In this document: positions 41,907-49,955 of the stretch, piece after piece
Position numbering within the stretch: position 1 is the first letter of the stretch
How the letters are laid out: each line of letters begins with the position of its first letter
The notes under the pieces: model-generated
The model's database searches: none
Told to the model about the DNA's origin: nothing
The model's input: only the letters and a program-made list of their open reading frames with translations
Translations under genes and position numbers: made by a program
Assembly (NCBI RefSeq): GCF_022343555.1
Contig: NZ_JAKQZH010000003.1
Coordinates: 248,001-312,000 of the forward strand
Source of the DNA: Marinobacter sp. C7
GTDB lineage: Bacteria > Pseudomonadota > Gammaproteobacteria > Pseudomonadales > Oleiphilaceae
Length of the DNA: 64,000 nucleotides
Direction: 5' to 3'

Positions 41907-42635
41907 GTGAAGTCAGGAATTGACTCAAAAGTGACAGAGATAATTGATAACAACTTCAAATTCACGGACATAGCCTATGTGCCAGATATCGACAATACAA
42001 GCCTAACATTTAACAACAAAGGCTTACGGTTCGAAGCGACCACCCTTTTTATCGACATGAGGGGGTCAACGTCAGTTTTGAACAGACACAACCGAGTATC
42101 CGTCGCGAAATTGCACAAAGCCTATTTTCATACAATCGTTACAATTGCCAGAAGTTTAGGTGGCGAAGTTAGAAGCTTTAATGGCGATGGAATGCTTGTT
42201 TTCTTTCCCGGCACGTCAAAGGAAACACTTAGCAATGCAGTAGAAGCTGCCATGAAAATGAAATGGATGTTGTCTTCAGACGAGTCAAAAGTAAAAAAGA
42301 AAATGGAAAAGTACTCGTCAGTCGACTTTGGTATAGGAATAGACGATGGGAAAGTTCTATGTTCAAAAGTTGGTGTCGCCGGGGTTAACAACAGGGACCT
42401 TGTTTGGATAGGAAATGCGGTAAATAAATCAGTAAAAATTGGCGATAACATGCATAATAGAATTGGAATTTCCACTTACGTGTATAGCAATCTGCAAGAT
42501 AGAGTAAAATATTGTGTTGAAAAAGATTTTTTTGGCAATGATGTGAATGTCGATATGTGGCAAAGCGATTACTTTCAGTATAATGGAGAGCAACAAAAAT
42601 ATTATTACACAACATACTATTGGAAAGTAGTATGA
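41907..42635 (+). CDS. Cassette 4b: class III nucleotide cyclase (PycC-like)
   Basis: A 242-residue class III cyclase. The metal-binding Asp50 lies in TTLFIDMRGSTS and Asp94 in FNGDGMLVFFPG. RDLVWIGNAVNKS (163-175) matches the C-terminal catalytic segment. Next to a Pycsar-type effector this is most likely a pyrimidine cyclase (PycC) that makes cCMP or cUMP on phage infection. The GTG start at 41907 is 5 bp after GGGAGGAG and 1 bp after the effector stop, so it would be translated with the effector. Confidence 0.82.
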   Translation: MKSGIDSKVTEIIDNNFKFTDIAYVPDIDNTSLTFNNKGLRFEATTLFIDMRGSTSVLNRHNRVSVAKLHKAYFHTIVTIARSLGGEVRSFNGDGMLVFFPGTSKETLSNAVEAAMKMKWMLSSDESKVKKKMEKYSSVDFGIGIDDGKVLCSKVGVAGVNNRDLVWIGNAVNKSVKIGDNMHNRIGISTYVYSNLQDRVKYCVEKDFFGNDVNVDMWQSDYFQYNGEQQKYYYTTYYWKVV

Positions 42636-42654
42636 TTCTAATCGGCTGTTAGAA
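42636..42654 (+). repeat. Vestigial attC after the Pycsar genes
   Basis: TTCTAATCGGCTGTTAGAA: outer ends resemble R'' and R', with the middle of a normal attC missing. It overlaps nothing else and lies between the cyclase stop and the next gene. Confidence 0.5.
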
Positions 42655-42667
42655 GTAGAGGAATTAC

Positions 42668-43159
42668 ATGGAGTTTTTTGACCAATCGTTTTTTCAGGGT
42701 GTAGCTGCCACACTGGTTGGCGGTGCTGTCGTCGCCCTGCTGACTCCTCTTAAAAATCGAATAGTCGATTATCGGAATCGAAGGAAATTAAAGAAGCTAG
42801 AGCAGAAACTGAACATGCTCAAGTGGGAAAAAGAGCATCTTGAAAAAGTAAAAAAATCCAGTGTGGCCCTGAGCAGAGCTGTTTATGCCGATATTTTCTT
42901 TTTGCTCCTGTTCCTGAGTTTAGGTTTAGGACTCCCAGTCGTCGGTCCAGTTGCCGCTAACCTCAATCCTTTGTTTGACCCAGTGGTCAAACTACTGCTT
43001 CCAATGTCCGTGCCGATATGGGCTGTTTCAATTTTAATTGCTATACAAAACATCAAGAAATTTAGGAACCTAAATAACTACTCTGACGCCATTGAGAAAA
43101 TGACCTCCAAAATTGACGGGGTTGGCCAGAAGATAGAAAAACTCAATTCTAACAAGTAG
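42668..43159 (+). CDS. Cassette 5: coiled-coil membrane protein
   Basis: A 163-residue protein with three likely helices in the membrane (about 8-27, 73-92 and 105-127) and a charged coiled coil between the first two (about 33-65). A C-terminal amphipathic segment follows. No domain recognised. AGAGGAATT precedes the ATG. It lies 33 bp after the cyclase; because the attC between them is vestigial, it may now move together with the Pycsar genes. Confidence 0.6.
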   Translation: MEFFDQSFFQGVAATLVGGAVVALLTPLKNRIVDYRNRRKLKKLEQKLNMLKWEKEHLEKVKKSSVALSRAVYADIFFLLLFLSLGLGLPVVGPVAANLNPLFDPVVKLLLPMSVPIWAVSILIAIQNIKKFRNLNNYSDAIEKMTSKIDGVGQKIEKLNSNK

Positions 43160-43250
43160 TTGCATTTCGTTCCGGCCCTAGCGGGCCTTCACCGGACAGC
43201 CTTGTCGCCGCTTCGCTCTGCCAAGGCTGCCGCTGAACAATGGCGTAAGG
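43147..43250 (+). repeat. attC site 4, last in the array
   Basis: About 104 bp, beginning TTCTAAC (43147-43153). Its arms CAGCCTTG and CAAGGCTG with GTTCCGG...GCTGAAC form the hairpin. The 3' core is GCGTAAGG rather than GCGTTA, so it may be inactive. Confidence 0.75.
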
Positions 43251-43254
43251 TGTT

Positions 43255-44082
43255 CTAGAACACATAAATAAATCCGACGCCTACTTCGGCTTCATAATTG
43301 TTGCGTGCGATTGGGCTGTCCTCAATGTCGCTACTGTAACGCTCATATACAGCCTCGCCGAAAATCTGCCAATTCTCGTTAAAAGAATGACGATAATTGT
43401 AATTGAACCCAACCGAGCGAAATCCCCCGCTCAGGTCAGTCTCACTCAGTCCCGATGCAGCTGACTGCTCTGCGTCTATACCAAAATCTTTGTTGGCATA
43501 ATCGCTGTCGTGAAATACCACGGCGATAGCAATTTCATGACCGGTTCCGTCGATCTGATGGCCGAAGCGGCGCCCAATTCCCAAAAGACCAAGACTTCCA
43601 TTCTCACCGGTTATGATCCGGCCATCCAGCCAGTAACGCCAATCGGCATCGAAAGCACGACGTGCTTGCAGCACGAGTTCAGCACCCTCATCTCCATCAC
43701 CGAGACCATCCAAGCGACCGTCATCGGAATCGCTTTCTTCACGACCCTCCTCAAAGCCGACGGCCGCCTCGAATAGCCACGTGTCAGAACCAAGACCACG
43801 CCACCCCAGGGCCTCACCGGCCCAGAAGAAAATATTATTACCTTTACGCCATTGCAACGCACCGGCGGGATCGACCTCCGCACCGAATTCATCCGACCCT
43901 TCGTAGGCAGATTCGTATTCAATACTCAGGCCTAGCCCAAGGGCCCAGCCATCATCACCCCGGGTGAAGTCGTCGACTGAGGGTAAGGGCACCAGAGCTG
44001 TATTTCTGTCCTGTGCTAACGCTGTTTGAGAGAAGAGTGCGTGTAAGCAAACCACCAAAAGGATGCCTGTAAACTTTTTCAT
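43255..44082 (-). CDS. MipA/OmpV family outer-membrane protein
   Basis: A 275-residue outer-membrane beta-barrel of the MipA/OmpV family. The signal peptide ends at TALAQD. The mature start with GWALGLGLSIEYESAYEGSD and the last strand AEVGVGFIYVF with a terminal Phe fit the family. The family links to peptidoglycan hydrolases or acts as porins. Its stop lies 5 bp from the last attC, and it faces the array, so it is probably ordinary chromosome. Confidence 0.8.
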   Translation of the reverse strand: MKKFTGILLVVCLHALFSQTALAQDRNTALVPLPSVDDFTRGDDGWALGLGLSIEYESAYEGSDEFGAEVDPAGALQWRKGNNIFFWAGEALGWRGLGSDTWLFEAAVGFEEGREESDSDDGRLDGLGDGDEGAELVLQARRAFDADWRYWLDGRIITGENGSLGLLGIGRRFGHQIDGTGHEIAIAVVFHDSDYANKDFGIDAEQSAASGLSETDLSGGFRSVGFNYNYRHSFNENWQIFGEAVYERYSSDIEDSPIARNNYEAEVGVGFIYVF

Positions 44083-44304
44083 CTCAATTCCGCTGCAGTG
44101 GGTGATGCTATATTGAAGATATTACGTGAAAGATATGTGAATAGTTCACATAAATCGTGTGTCGCTTGAAGGCTCGGTTCTAATGTCTGGTAAGTTGCTC
44201 AAGTCGGCTGGAGGTAAATTGTCACTTGTTTGCAAAGAGCCGCACACAGGCCGCCAAGTCACCCCCCAACCGCTTAGCAAGTCGTTAAGCCATGCGGAGT
44301 CAGC

Positions 44305-44799
44305 TTGAGGTACTTTGCTTACGGATCAAACATGTCGCTCCCGAGATTGAGGCAGAGGGTGCCGGGTGCTGAGCGAGTAGGCAGGTTCGAGCTCGTTGAG
44401 CATTCTCTCCGGTTTCACAAGTGGAGCCGAAAAGACGGATCGGCCAAGTGCGATGCGCTGTTCACCGGAAACCCCGAAGACGTTGTCATTGGTGCCCTTT
44501 TCGAGATACCGGAGCACGAGAAAGGCGCGCTGGACCGGGCTGAGGGAGTGGGCTTCGGCTATGAGGAAAAGCGGGTCACGGTAACGGATGCCCAAGGGAA
44601 CTCCCTCCAAGCGTTTACCTACTATGCAACGGATACCGATCCATCCCTGCTGCCATACTCCTGGTATGTGCATCACGTCATCTACGGCGCGAGGGAGATC
44701 GGCGTTCCAGGTGACTATCTGGATGCCGTGCTGGCCACAAAAAGCCGGGAAGATCCCGACAGAGAAAGAGATGCCAGAGAGCGGGCAATATACCGCTAG
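44305..44799 (+). CDS. Gamma-glutamylcyclotransferase family protein
   Basis: A 164-residue GGCT/AIG2-like protein. The substrate loop YGSNM lies at residues 6-10, and the catalytic Glu is probably E80 in LDRAEGVG. GGCT enzymes release 5-oxoproline from gamma-glutamyl amino acids. The TTG start at 44305 is used because the fold begins at once (RYFAYGSNM). The stop TAG overlaps the convergent stop by 3 bases (CTAG at 44796-44799). It faces an aspartoacylase-like/GCS2 operon, so a linked gamma-glutamyl role is possible. Confidence 0.82.
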   Translation: MRYFAYGSNMSLPRLRQRVPGAERVGRFELVEHSLRFHKWSRKDGSAKCDALFTGNPEDVVIGALFEIPEHEKGALDRAEGVGFGYEEKRVTVTDAQGNSLQAFTYYATDTDPSLLPYSWYVHHVIYGAREIGVPGDYLDAVLATKSREDPDRERDARERAIYR

Positions 44800-45851
44800 A
44801 AAATGGGCTCGCCCGTCGCTTTGACCGCATAGAACAGGCAGTCACTCTTCGCAATCACCGGGTTGGTGGTAATCATGAAGGCTTTGAGGGCCTGGGCGGG
44901 GTAGATCTGCCCGTCCCTGACCCGAAGAACCTGCTCCATGTTCTCGGTCCGGTTGTGGCTGATTGCTGTGAGTATGCCGAGGCCCTTTTTTCCGATCCAC
45001 CCCAGAGGCTCATCCGGGGAAACAATCCCGAAATTGCGGTGTTCGATGTCTGGCGGAAACGTGAGGTCAGCCTGTCCGCTCGGCTCAAGGCGGTATTCGA
45101 TGGTCGCTTCGGGTGCCAGCTCCACCCGGATCGGGTTTCGCAGTACGGTGACGTCCCACTCTGCTTTTTCCAGCGACAACACGTCGGGTCTCGAGGTGTA
45201 CCGAACGAGTCCCTCGTATGCCAGTTGATGGGCCTGATCGTCCTCGGCCCCGCCACACTCGATGGTCACCGTGGGCACCTCCTGTTCCGAGTACTCCATC
45301 AGCGCACCCAGACGCAGGTCTGTCATGATGAGGCGGTCGGTGAAGAGCGAGGTCAGCGCCTGGTGGGCGGCGTCGTTGGTGATGGTCACGGCGAAGGCCG
45401 GGCCTGTGCCTGAGGTGTTGTGCACGTCCAGCAGGCATTCGGGGTTCGCATCACGAAGCTCTTCCAGCATGGCTTGTGCGATGGCGCCTTCTTCCCCCTC
45501 GAAGGGTTCTTTGAAACACCGGTTGAGGTCGCGTCCTTCGGGCAGCTGTCGAAAGGAAAACGCAGGCGGAATCTTGGCGGGATAGACGCCTCCTAGCAGG
45601 AACAGCATGTTGACCGCGGGCGTGTGCTGCTCGATCAGCCACCGGTGAAGCGCAAACAGACCCGAAGGCTCGTTGCCGTGGATCAGTGTTGCCATGGCCC
45701 GGGTACGGGAGCGATCCCGGCCGGCCACCCGAACCACGGTGGGCTTGTGCAAACGGTCGAGCCACTCCAGCGGAGAGCGGCCCAGCGTTTGGGGTGAGGG
45801 GTCATTGAGGTACTCAAGTACGGTCGAATTACTCACGTTGACAGTGTCCAT
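44796..45851 (-). CDS. Succinylglutamate desuccinylase/aspartoacylase family protein
   Basis: A 351-residue M14-like zinc amidohydrolase. The zinc pair H58-x2-E61 in HGNEPSG, the third ligand H144 in LDVHNTSG, and the catalytic Glu198 in VTIECGGAEDD are visible. The family removes acyl groups from amino acids (AstE, aspartoacylase). There are no other ast genes here, so the substrate is unlikely to be arginine-pathway N-succinylglutamate. It overlaps the upstream ligase gene by 19 bp, so they are co-expressed. Confidence 0.82.
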   Translation of the reverse strand: MDTVNVSNSTVLEYLNDPSPQTLGRSPLEWLDRLHKPTVVRVAGRDRSRTRAMATLIHGNEPSGLFALHRWLIEQHTPAVNMLFLLGGVYPAKIPPAFSFRQLPEGRDLNRCFKEPFEGEEGAIAQAMLEELRDANPECLLDVHNTSGTGPAFAVTITNDAAHQALTSLFTDRLIMTDLRLGALMEYSEQEVPTVTIECGGAEDDQAHQLAYEGLVRYTSRPDVLSLEKAEWDVTVLRNPIRVELAPEATIEYRLEPSGQADLTFPPDIEHRNFGIVSPDEPLGWIGKKGLGILTAISHNRTENMEQVLRVRDGQIYPAQALKAFMITTNPVIAKSDCLFYAVKATGEPIF

Positions 45852-47317
45852 TCATGGAGCGGTACGTTCTTCTTCTGGTTGGCCATATAGAGAGACAGCA
45901 TACTCCGGAACGCCTCATCGGGGCCCAGGGAACTGGATAAAGACTCGGTGATGCGGCGCTGCCACCGGGCACCCGACATGCCGGTTTCGATGCGGCCCTC
46001 GATGATGCCCAGCAGGCGGTCAATTTCCCTCTCGTCCACGGCTGTCTGTTTCAATGCTTCCCAGGCGCGTGGCAGCAGCTCACGGGCCACGGTTAGCAGG
46101 GGCGTATCCTGCAACTGGACCTGGTCCTTGTGCGGCCAGATGATTTCCGCGCCGATGCCGTCTTTGGCTGCGCGGTAGAAATTGTGTTCGGTGTAATGGA
46201 AGGGGAGTATCGACGTCAGATGACGGATGTCATCAAGCACGGCCAACGCAGCCCCGATCACGAACAGCCCGTTCGCACACATATCAACGGCCGTCGGGCC
46301 TGCCGGCATGGAACGGATTTCGATGCGCAGATGCCCCCCTTCGGCATGGTCGTAGATGGCCCGGTTCCAGGGCCAGGTGGTGCCCTGGTGCAGGCGCAGT
46401 TCGGAAAGTCTGGGCACCTCGCCACGATCAATCACAGCCATGGGGTCCTCATCCGACATCACGGGAATGATGGGCGGATACAGCGATGCCGAAGCTGCGA
46501 ACAGCTCCCAGGCGCTGCGCGCCCAGCCGTTGCCGTAATAGACCCGTGGCGGGTGGCGCCAGGTTTTGTGGTTGGGGGACCGGCTGTCGATGGATTGCTT
46601 GAACAGGGCAATACGGGTTTCGTCCCAGAGGTGATGGCCAAACAGGCTGGGCGAATTGCTGGCCAGGGCCAGGACAATCGGCGTGACCAGCTGGATCGCA
46701 TTGAAATAATCGGCAAAGCGCTGGGCAGGCACACGCCAGTGCAGCTGGAACGAGGTATTGGCCCCTTCCATGTAGACGTCGTCCGCTTCCAGATCGATGA
46801 CATCGTTGCCACCGATATGGATGCTGAATGGCTCGCCCCGTTGCTTGAGCAGTGCGTTGGACAGGGCATGGTAGCGGGGCACGTCGGTCATCACGTGTGC
46901 GCCCATGTCGGACTGGCGAAGGGTGGGCAGAATGCCGATCGGTACCAGCTCTCCGTCCATCGGTGCGGCGTGCTGGTTGATTCGCCGGATGGCAGCGAGC
47001 AGCTCCTGCTCTGTTCGGGCAAACGGATCTCCCCTGAAAGCCTGGGGGCTGAGGTTGTATTCGAGATTGAAGCGGTTGAGCTCAACGGTCAGTTGGGGGT
47101 CCTGAACGCTGGCGGCGATTTCTGTGTTGATGGGTTGAACGTGCAGATCACGGTTTACGATGTAGAACTCGACCTCGGCTCCGATTGAACTTTCTCCCTC
47201 ACCGAAGCCGGGTCGGTCCAGAAGACGAGAGAGTGCTGTAAGGTCCGTCCGGACCTTGGCTGCAAAACGCTCAAACTCTTCCGGCGCAAATTCTGTTGTT
47301 TTGATCGACAGTCCCAC
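45833..47317 (-). CDS. GCS2-type glutamate-cysteine ligase family protein
   Basis: A 494-residue ATP-dependent carboxylate-amine ligase of the GCS2 family (PF04107). The conserved start SSIGAEVEFYIVNRD, the central FSIHIGGNDVID and the later HLRIEIRSMPAGPT are visible. It would form gamma-glutamyl or related amides. The GTG start (47317) is used. Together with the aspartoacylase-like gene it forms a coupled pair, and the convergent GGCT gene adds a possible gamma-glutamyl turnover step. Confidence 0.8.
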   Translation of the reverse strand: MGLSIKTTEFAPEEFERFAAKVRTDLTALSRLLDRPGFGEGESSIGAEVEFYIVNRDLHVQPINTEIAASVQDPQLTVELNRFNLEYNLSPQAFRGDPFARTEQELLAAIRRINQHAAPMDGELVPIGILPTLRQSDMGAHVMTDVPRYHALSNALLKQRGEPFSIHIGGNDVIDLEADDVYMEGANTSFQLHWRVPAQRFADYFNAIQLVTPIVLALASNSPSLFGHHLWDETRIALFKQSIDSRSPNHKTWRHPPRVYYGNGWARSAWELFAASASLYPPIIPVMSDEDPMAVIDRGEVPRLSELRLHQGTTWPWNRAIYDHAEGGHLRIEIRSMPAGPTAVDMCANGLFVIGAALAVLDDIRHLTSILPFHYTEHNFYRAAKDGIGAEIIWPHKDQVQLQDTPLLTVARELLPRAWEALKQTAVDEREIDRLLGIIEGRIETGMSGARWQRRITESLSSSLGPDEAFRSMLSLYMANQKKNVPLHEWTLST

Positions 47318-47569
47318 GGTAAGTCGTCTCTAGCACTGACTTACCTTGATATTAGTGGAAGATCCGCCCGGCACCAGCCCCCCTGGGAAGTAGACGCTCA
47401 GGAAGGGACCGTCACCGGTGTTTTTGCCACTGATCATTTTCTTGCCTTGAAGCAAAAATAGACAGATCAACCTGTGCAAGAATCACTCTTGAGCTATCCT
47501 GAGGTCCGAACTGACGGAAAACAGTGACAGCATTCCCGCTATAGCTGGGTTTTGATAACGGAGTGTCCC

Positions 47570-48559
47570 TTGCACATACTCGTCACCGGTGGCGCCGGTT
47601 TTATTGGCTCCAACATTGCTGAATACCATCTCAAACGGGGCGACAAGGTACATGTGGTGGATAACCTCAGTACCGGCTCGGAAGCCAATATCGCCGCATT
47701 CATCGAGAATCCCGATTTCCGGTTTGACCAGGCCGACATCGTCACCTGGGATGGCCTGGACACGGCCGTTGCCTGGGCAGACCGTATCTACCACATGGCG
47801 GCGGTTGTGGGCGTGTACCGGGTGCTCAGTGAGCCGGTGGGAACCATGGCCACCAACATCGCCGGCACCGAGCGTCTGCTGCGGTCGGTGAACCGTGACA
47901 GCTGGGCGCCGCAGGTGATCCTCGCCTCCAGTTCGGAGGTTTATGGTCCGCACACCGAACCGCGGTTGACCGAGGACGACTCCCTGATCATTCAGTCCGG
48001 CGCCCCCCTGCGCTGGAACTATGCCATCAGCAAACTGGCGGACGAGGGCTTTGGCCTGGCCTATGCCCGGGAACACAACATCCGCGTGATCATCGCCCGT
48101 TTCTTCAATACCGTAGGACCACGGCAGACCGGCCGCTACGGCATGGTGGTGCCCCGCTTTGTCCGGAAAGCCGTGGCCAATGAGCCGATTACCGTATTCG
48201 GGGATGGTGAGCAGTCGCGCTCCTTCTGCGATGTGCGCGATACGGTCGTGGCGCTCGACCGTCTGGCGTCGATGCCCGATCTGCCCAACGGCGAGATCGT
48301 CAACGTCGGCAGTGACCGGGAGATCAGCATCAATGAGCTTGCCCGGCTGGTGATCGAGTGCGCCGGGAGCCGCTCGACCATCGACCATATTCCCTACCGG
48401 GAAGCCTATGGCGCGGAGTTTGAGGATATCCGCCACCGTCGACCCTCGCTGGACAAGCTCCGCCGGCTCACCGGTTTTGAACACGCCTGGACCCTCGAGG
48501 AAACCCTCAAGGATCTGATCGACCGGGCCCGTAAACAGATCACGGAAGGAGAGAAGTAG
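47570..48559 (+). CDS. NAD-dependent sugar epimerase/dehydratase
   Basis: A 329-residue extended SDR. GGAGFIG at 7-13, SSSEVYG at 120-126 and catalytic Y151-x3-K155 in NYAISKLADEG are intact. It resembles nucleotide-sugar epimerases, such as UDP-glucose or UDP-GlcA epimerases. The TTG start at 47570 follows AACGGAG by 7 bp. Its stop is 1 bp before the glycosyltransferase start. It probably supplies the sugar used by that enzyme. Confidence 0.85.
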   Translation: MHILVTGGAGFIGSNIAEYHLKRGDKVHVVDNLSTGSEANIAAFIENPDFRFDQADIVTWDGLDTAVAWADRIYHMAAVVGVYRVLSEPVGTMATNIAGTERLLRSVNRDSWAPQVILASSSEVYGPHTEPRLTEDDSLIIQSGAPLRWNYAISKLADEGFGLAYAREHNIRVIIARFFNTVGPRQTGRYGMVVPRFVRKAVANEPITVFGDGEQSRSFCDVRDTVVALDRLASMPDLPNGEIVNVGSDREISINELARLVIECAGSRSTIDHIPYREAYGAEFEDIRHRRPSLDKLRRLTGFEHAWTLEETLKDLIDRARKQITEGEK

Positions 48560-48560
48560 T

Positions 48561-49955
48561 ATGGCAACCGCGCCCTGGTTCGTCATTGGTCCCAGCACCC
48601 TGGTTGCCTTCATCGGCCTGATGCGCGGGCCGGACAAAACCCCGCCCGAGAGCGCGGAAGACTGGCGTGACGCCACCGTGGATGTGGTGATTCCGGCGCT
48701 CAACGAGGAGCAGAACATTCTGCTTGCCCTCAGTTCCATCGCCCGCCAGAGTCTCAAGCCCCGCAAGGTGGTGCTGGTGGATGACGGCAGCACCGACAGG
48801 ACGGCCGAGGTTGCCCGTGCCTTCGGTGAAGATCTTGGCCTGGCTCTGGAAGTGATCCGGCGTGAGGAGTCGATCGGCAAGACCCCGACCGTCAAGCGCG
48901 AGGCCAGGGATCTGGACGCCGATGTGGAGGTCGTCCTCGATGGCGACACCTTCCTGGAATCGGAGAACTACATCGAGCGGCTGGTCCAGGAAATCTACAA
49001 GGCCCCCGGCGTGGCTTCGGTCTGCGGCGTGGTGCAGCCGATGCGGGAAACGGACCGCCGCGCGATCAGCGATGAGGCGCCCCTCAAAGGCTTCCTGGAG
49101 AAACACGCAAACTACGTTACCCCGCGTCCCGGTGCCTGGCAACGTTTCAACCGCGCCATCACCAACTTCTATCGCGGAATTCTCTATACCTTCCTCCAGC
49201 GCTTCGTATACCGGGGCCAGATGACCGTGTTCGGCAGCATCATCAATCCCGTCGGCTGTGCCGTGGCCTATCGCCGCGAATACCTCAAGGAGCTGTTCGA
49301 TTACTACGAGCCAATCCTGGGGGACGACCTCACCAACTCCGAGGACATCTTCATCGGATTTGCGTTGCTGAACGAGGGGTACCGCAACGTACAGCTGCAG
49401 GATGTGACGGTACGCTCACTGGAACCGGAGTTTCCCCGGCTCGCCCACCAGCTGTACTTCTGGTCTTCCAGCTTCCTGCAGAGCTGCTACTACTTTGACG
49501 GCCTGCTACGCAGCCCCTTCAAGGGCTTCCGCCGCTATCGCCAGAAGCATGAGGCGAAGCACTACGAGGAAGACCATCCGGATACCCGTGACCACATCCA
49601 CCGGCGCGGCGAACCGTACCGGCAGCCCTGGGGGCAGGGCTACACCAGAAAATACGGCCGGCCCATGGGCTGGGCGGTGTTCATGGCAGCGCTGGAAAAG
49701 ATTGCGTTCCCCACAGCCCTGCTGATCATGCTGATCCTGCAACTGTGGGAACCGTTGCTGATTACCTTCCTGGCCGAGATGACACTGGTGATCCTGATCC
49801 TCATGTTCAATGCCCCGGGCCACCGGTTCCGGGCCTTCTGGGAAGCCATCGCGGTGACACCGCTCCGTTACGGCAGCCTGCTGTTCGATGCGGTAAACAT
49901 CGGGCGGTTCGCGACCGATCTCTGGATTACACGCAACCGGAGGTGGCGCAAATGA
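48561..49955 (+). CDS. Processive family 2 glycosyltransferase (exopolysaccharide synthase-like)
   Basis: A 464-residue GT2 enzyme. A short N-terminal hydrophobic segment is followed by the GT-A domain: VDVVIPALNEEQNI, DDGS (74-77), DGD (127-129), and the late NSEDIFIGFAL. Two or three helices near 370-425 anchor it. A C-terminal RNRRW could be the QxxRW-like motif. It resembles the N-acetylglucosaminyltransferases of PgaC/IcaA type. It starts 1 bp after the epimerase stop and overlaps the next gene by ATGA. Confidence 0.83.
   Translation: MATAPWFVIGPSTLVAFIGLMRGPDKTPPESAEDWRDATVDVVIPALNEEQNILLALSSIARQSLKPRKVVLVDDGSTDRTAEVARAFGEDLGLALEVIRREESIGKTPTVKREARDLDADVEVVLDGDTFLESENYIERLVQEIYKAPGVASVCGVVQPMRETDRRAISDEAPLKGFLEKHANYVTPRPGAWQRFNRAITNFYRGILYTFLQRFVYRGQMTVFGSIINPVGCAVAYRREYLKELFDYYEPILGDDLTNSEDIFIGFALLNEGYRNVQLQDVTVRSLEPEFPRLAHQLYFWSSSFLQSCYYFDGLLRSPFKGFRRYRQKHEAKHYEEDHPDTRDHIHRRGEPYRQPWGQGYTRKYGRPMGWAVFMAALEKIAFPTALLIMLILQLWEPLLITFLAEMTLVILILMFNAPGHRFRAFWEAIAVTPLRYGSLLFDAVNIGRFATDLWITRNRRWRK

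Noticed and set aside
44255-44290. GTTAAGC upstream of the cyclotransferase as another attC end
   Set aside because: There is an R'-like core, but no complementary arms or R'' at the right distance.
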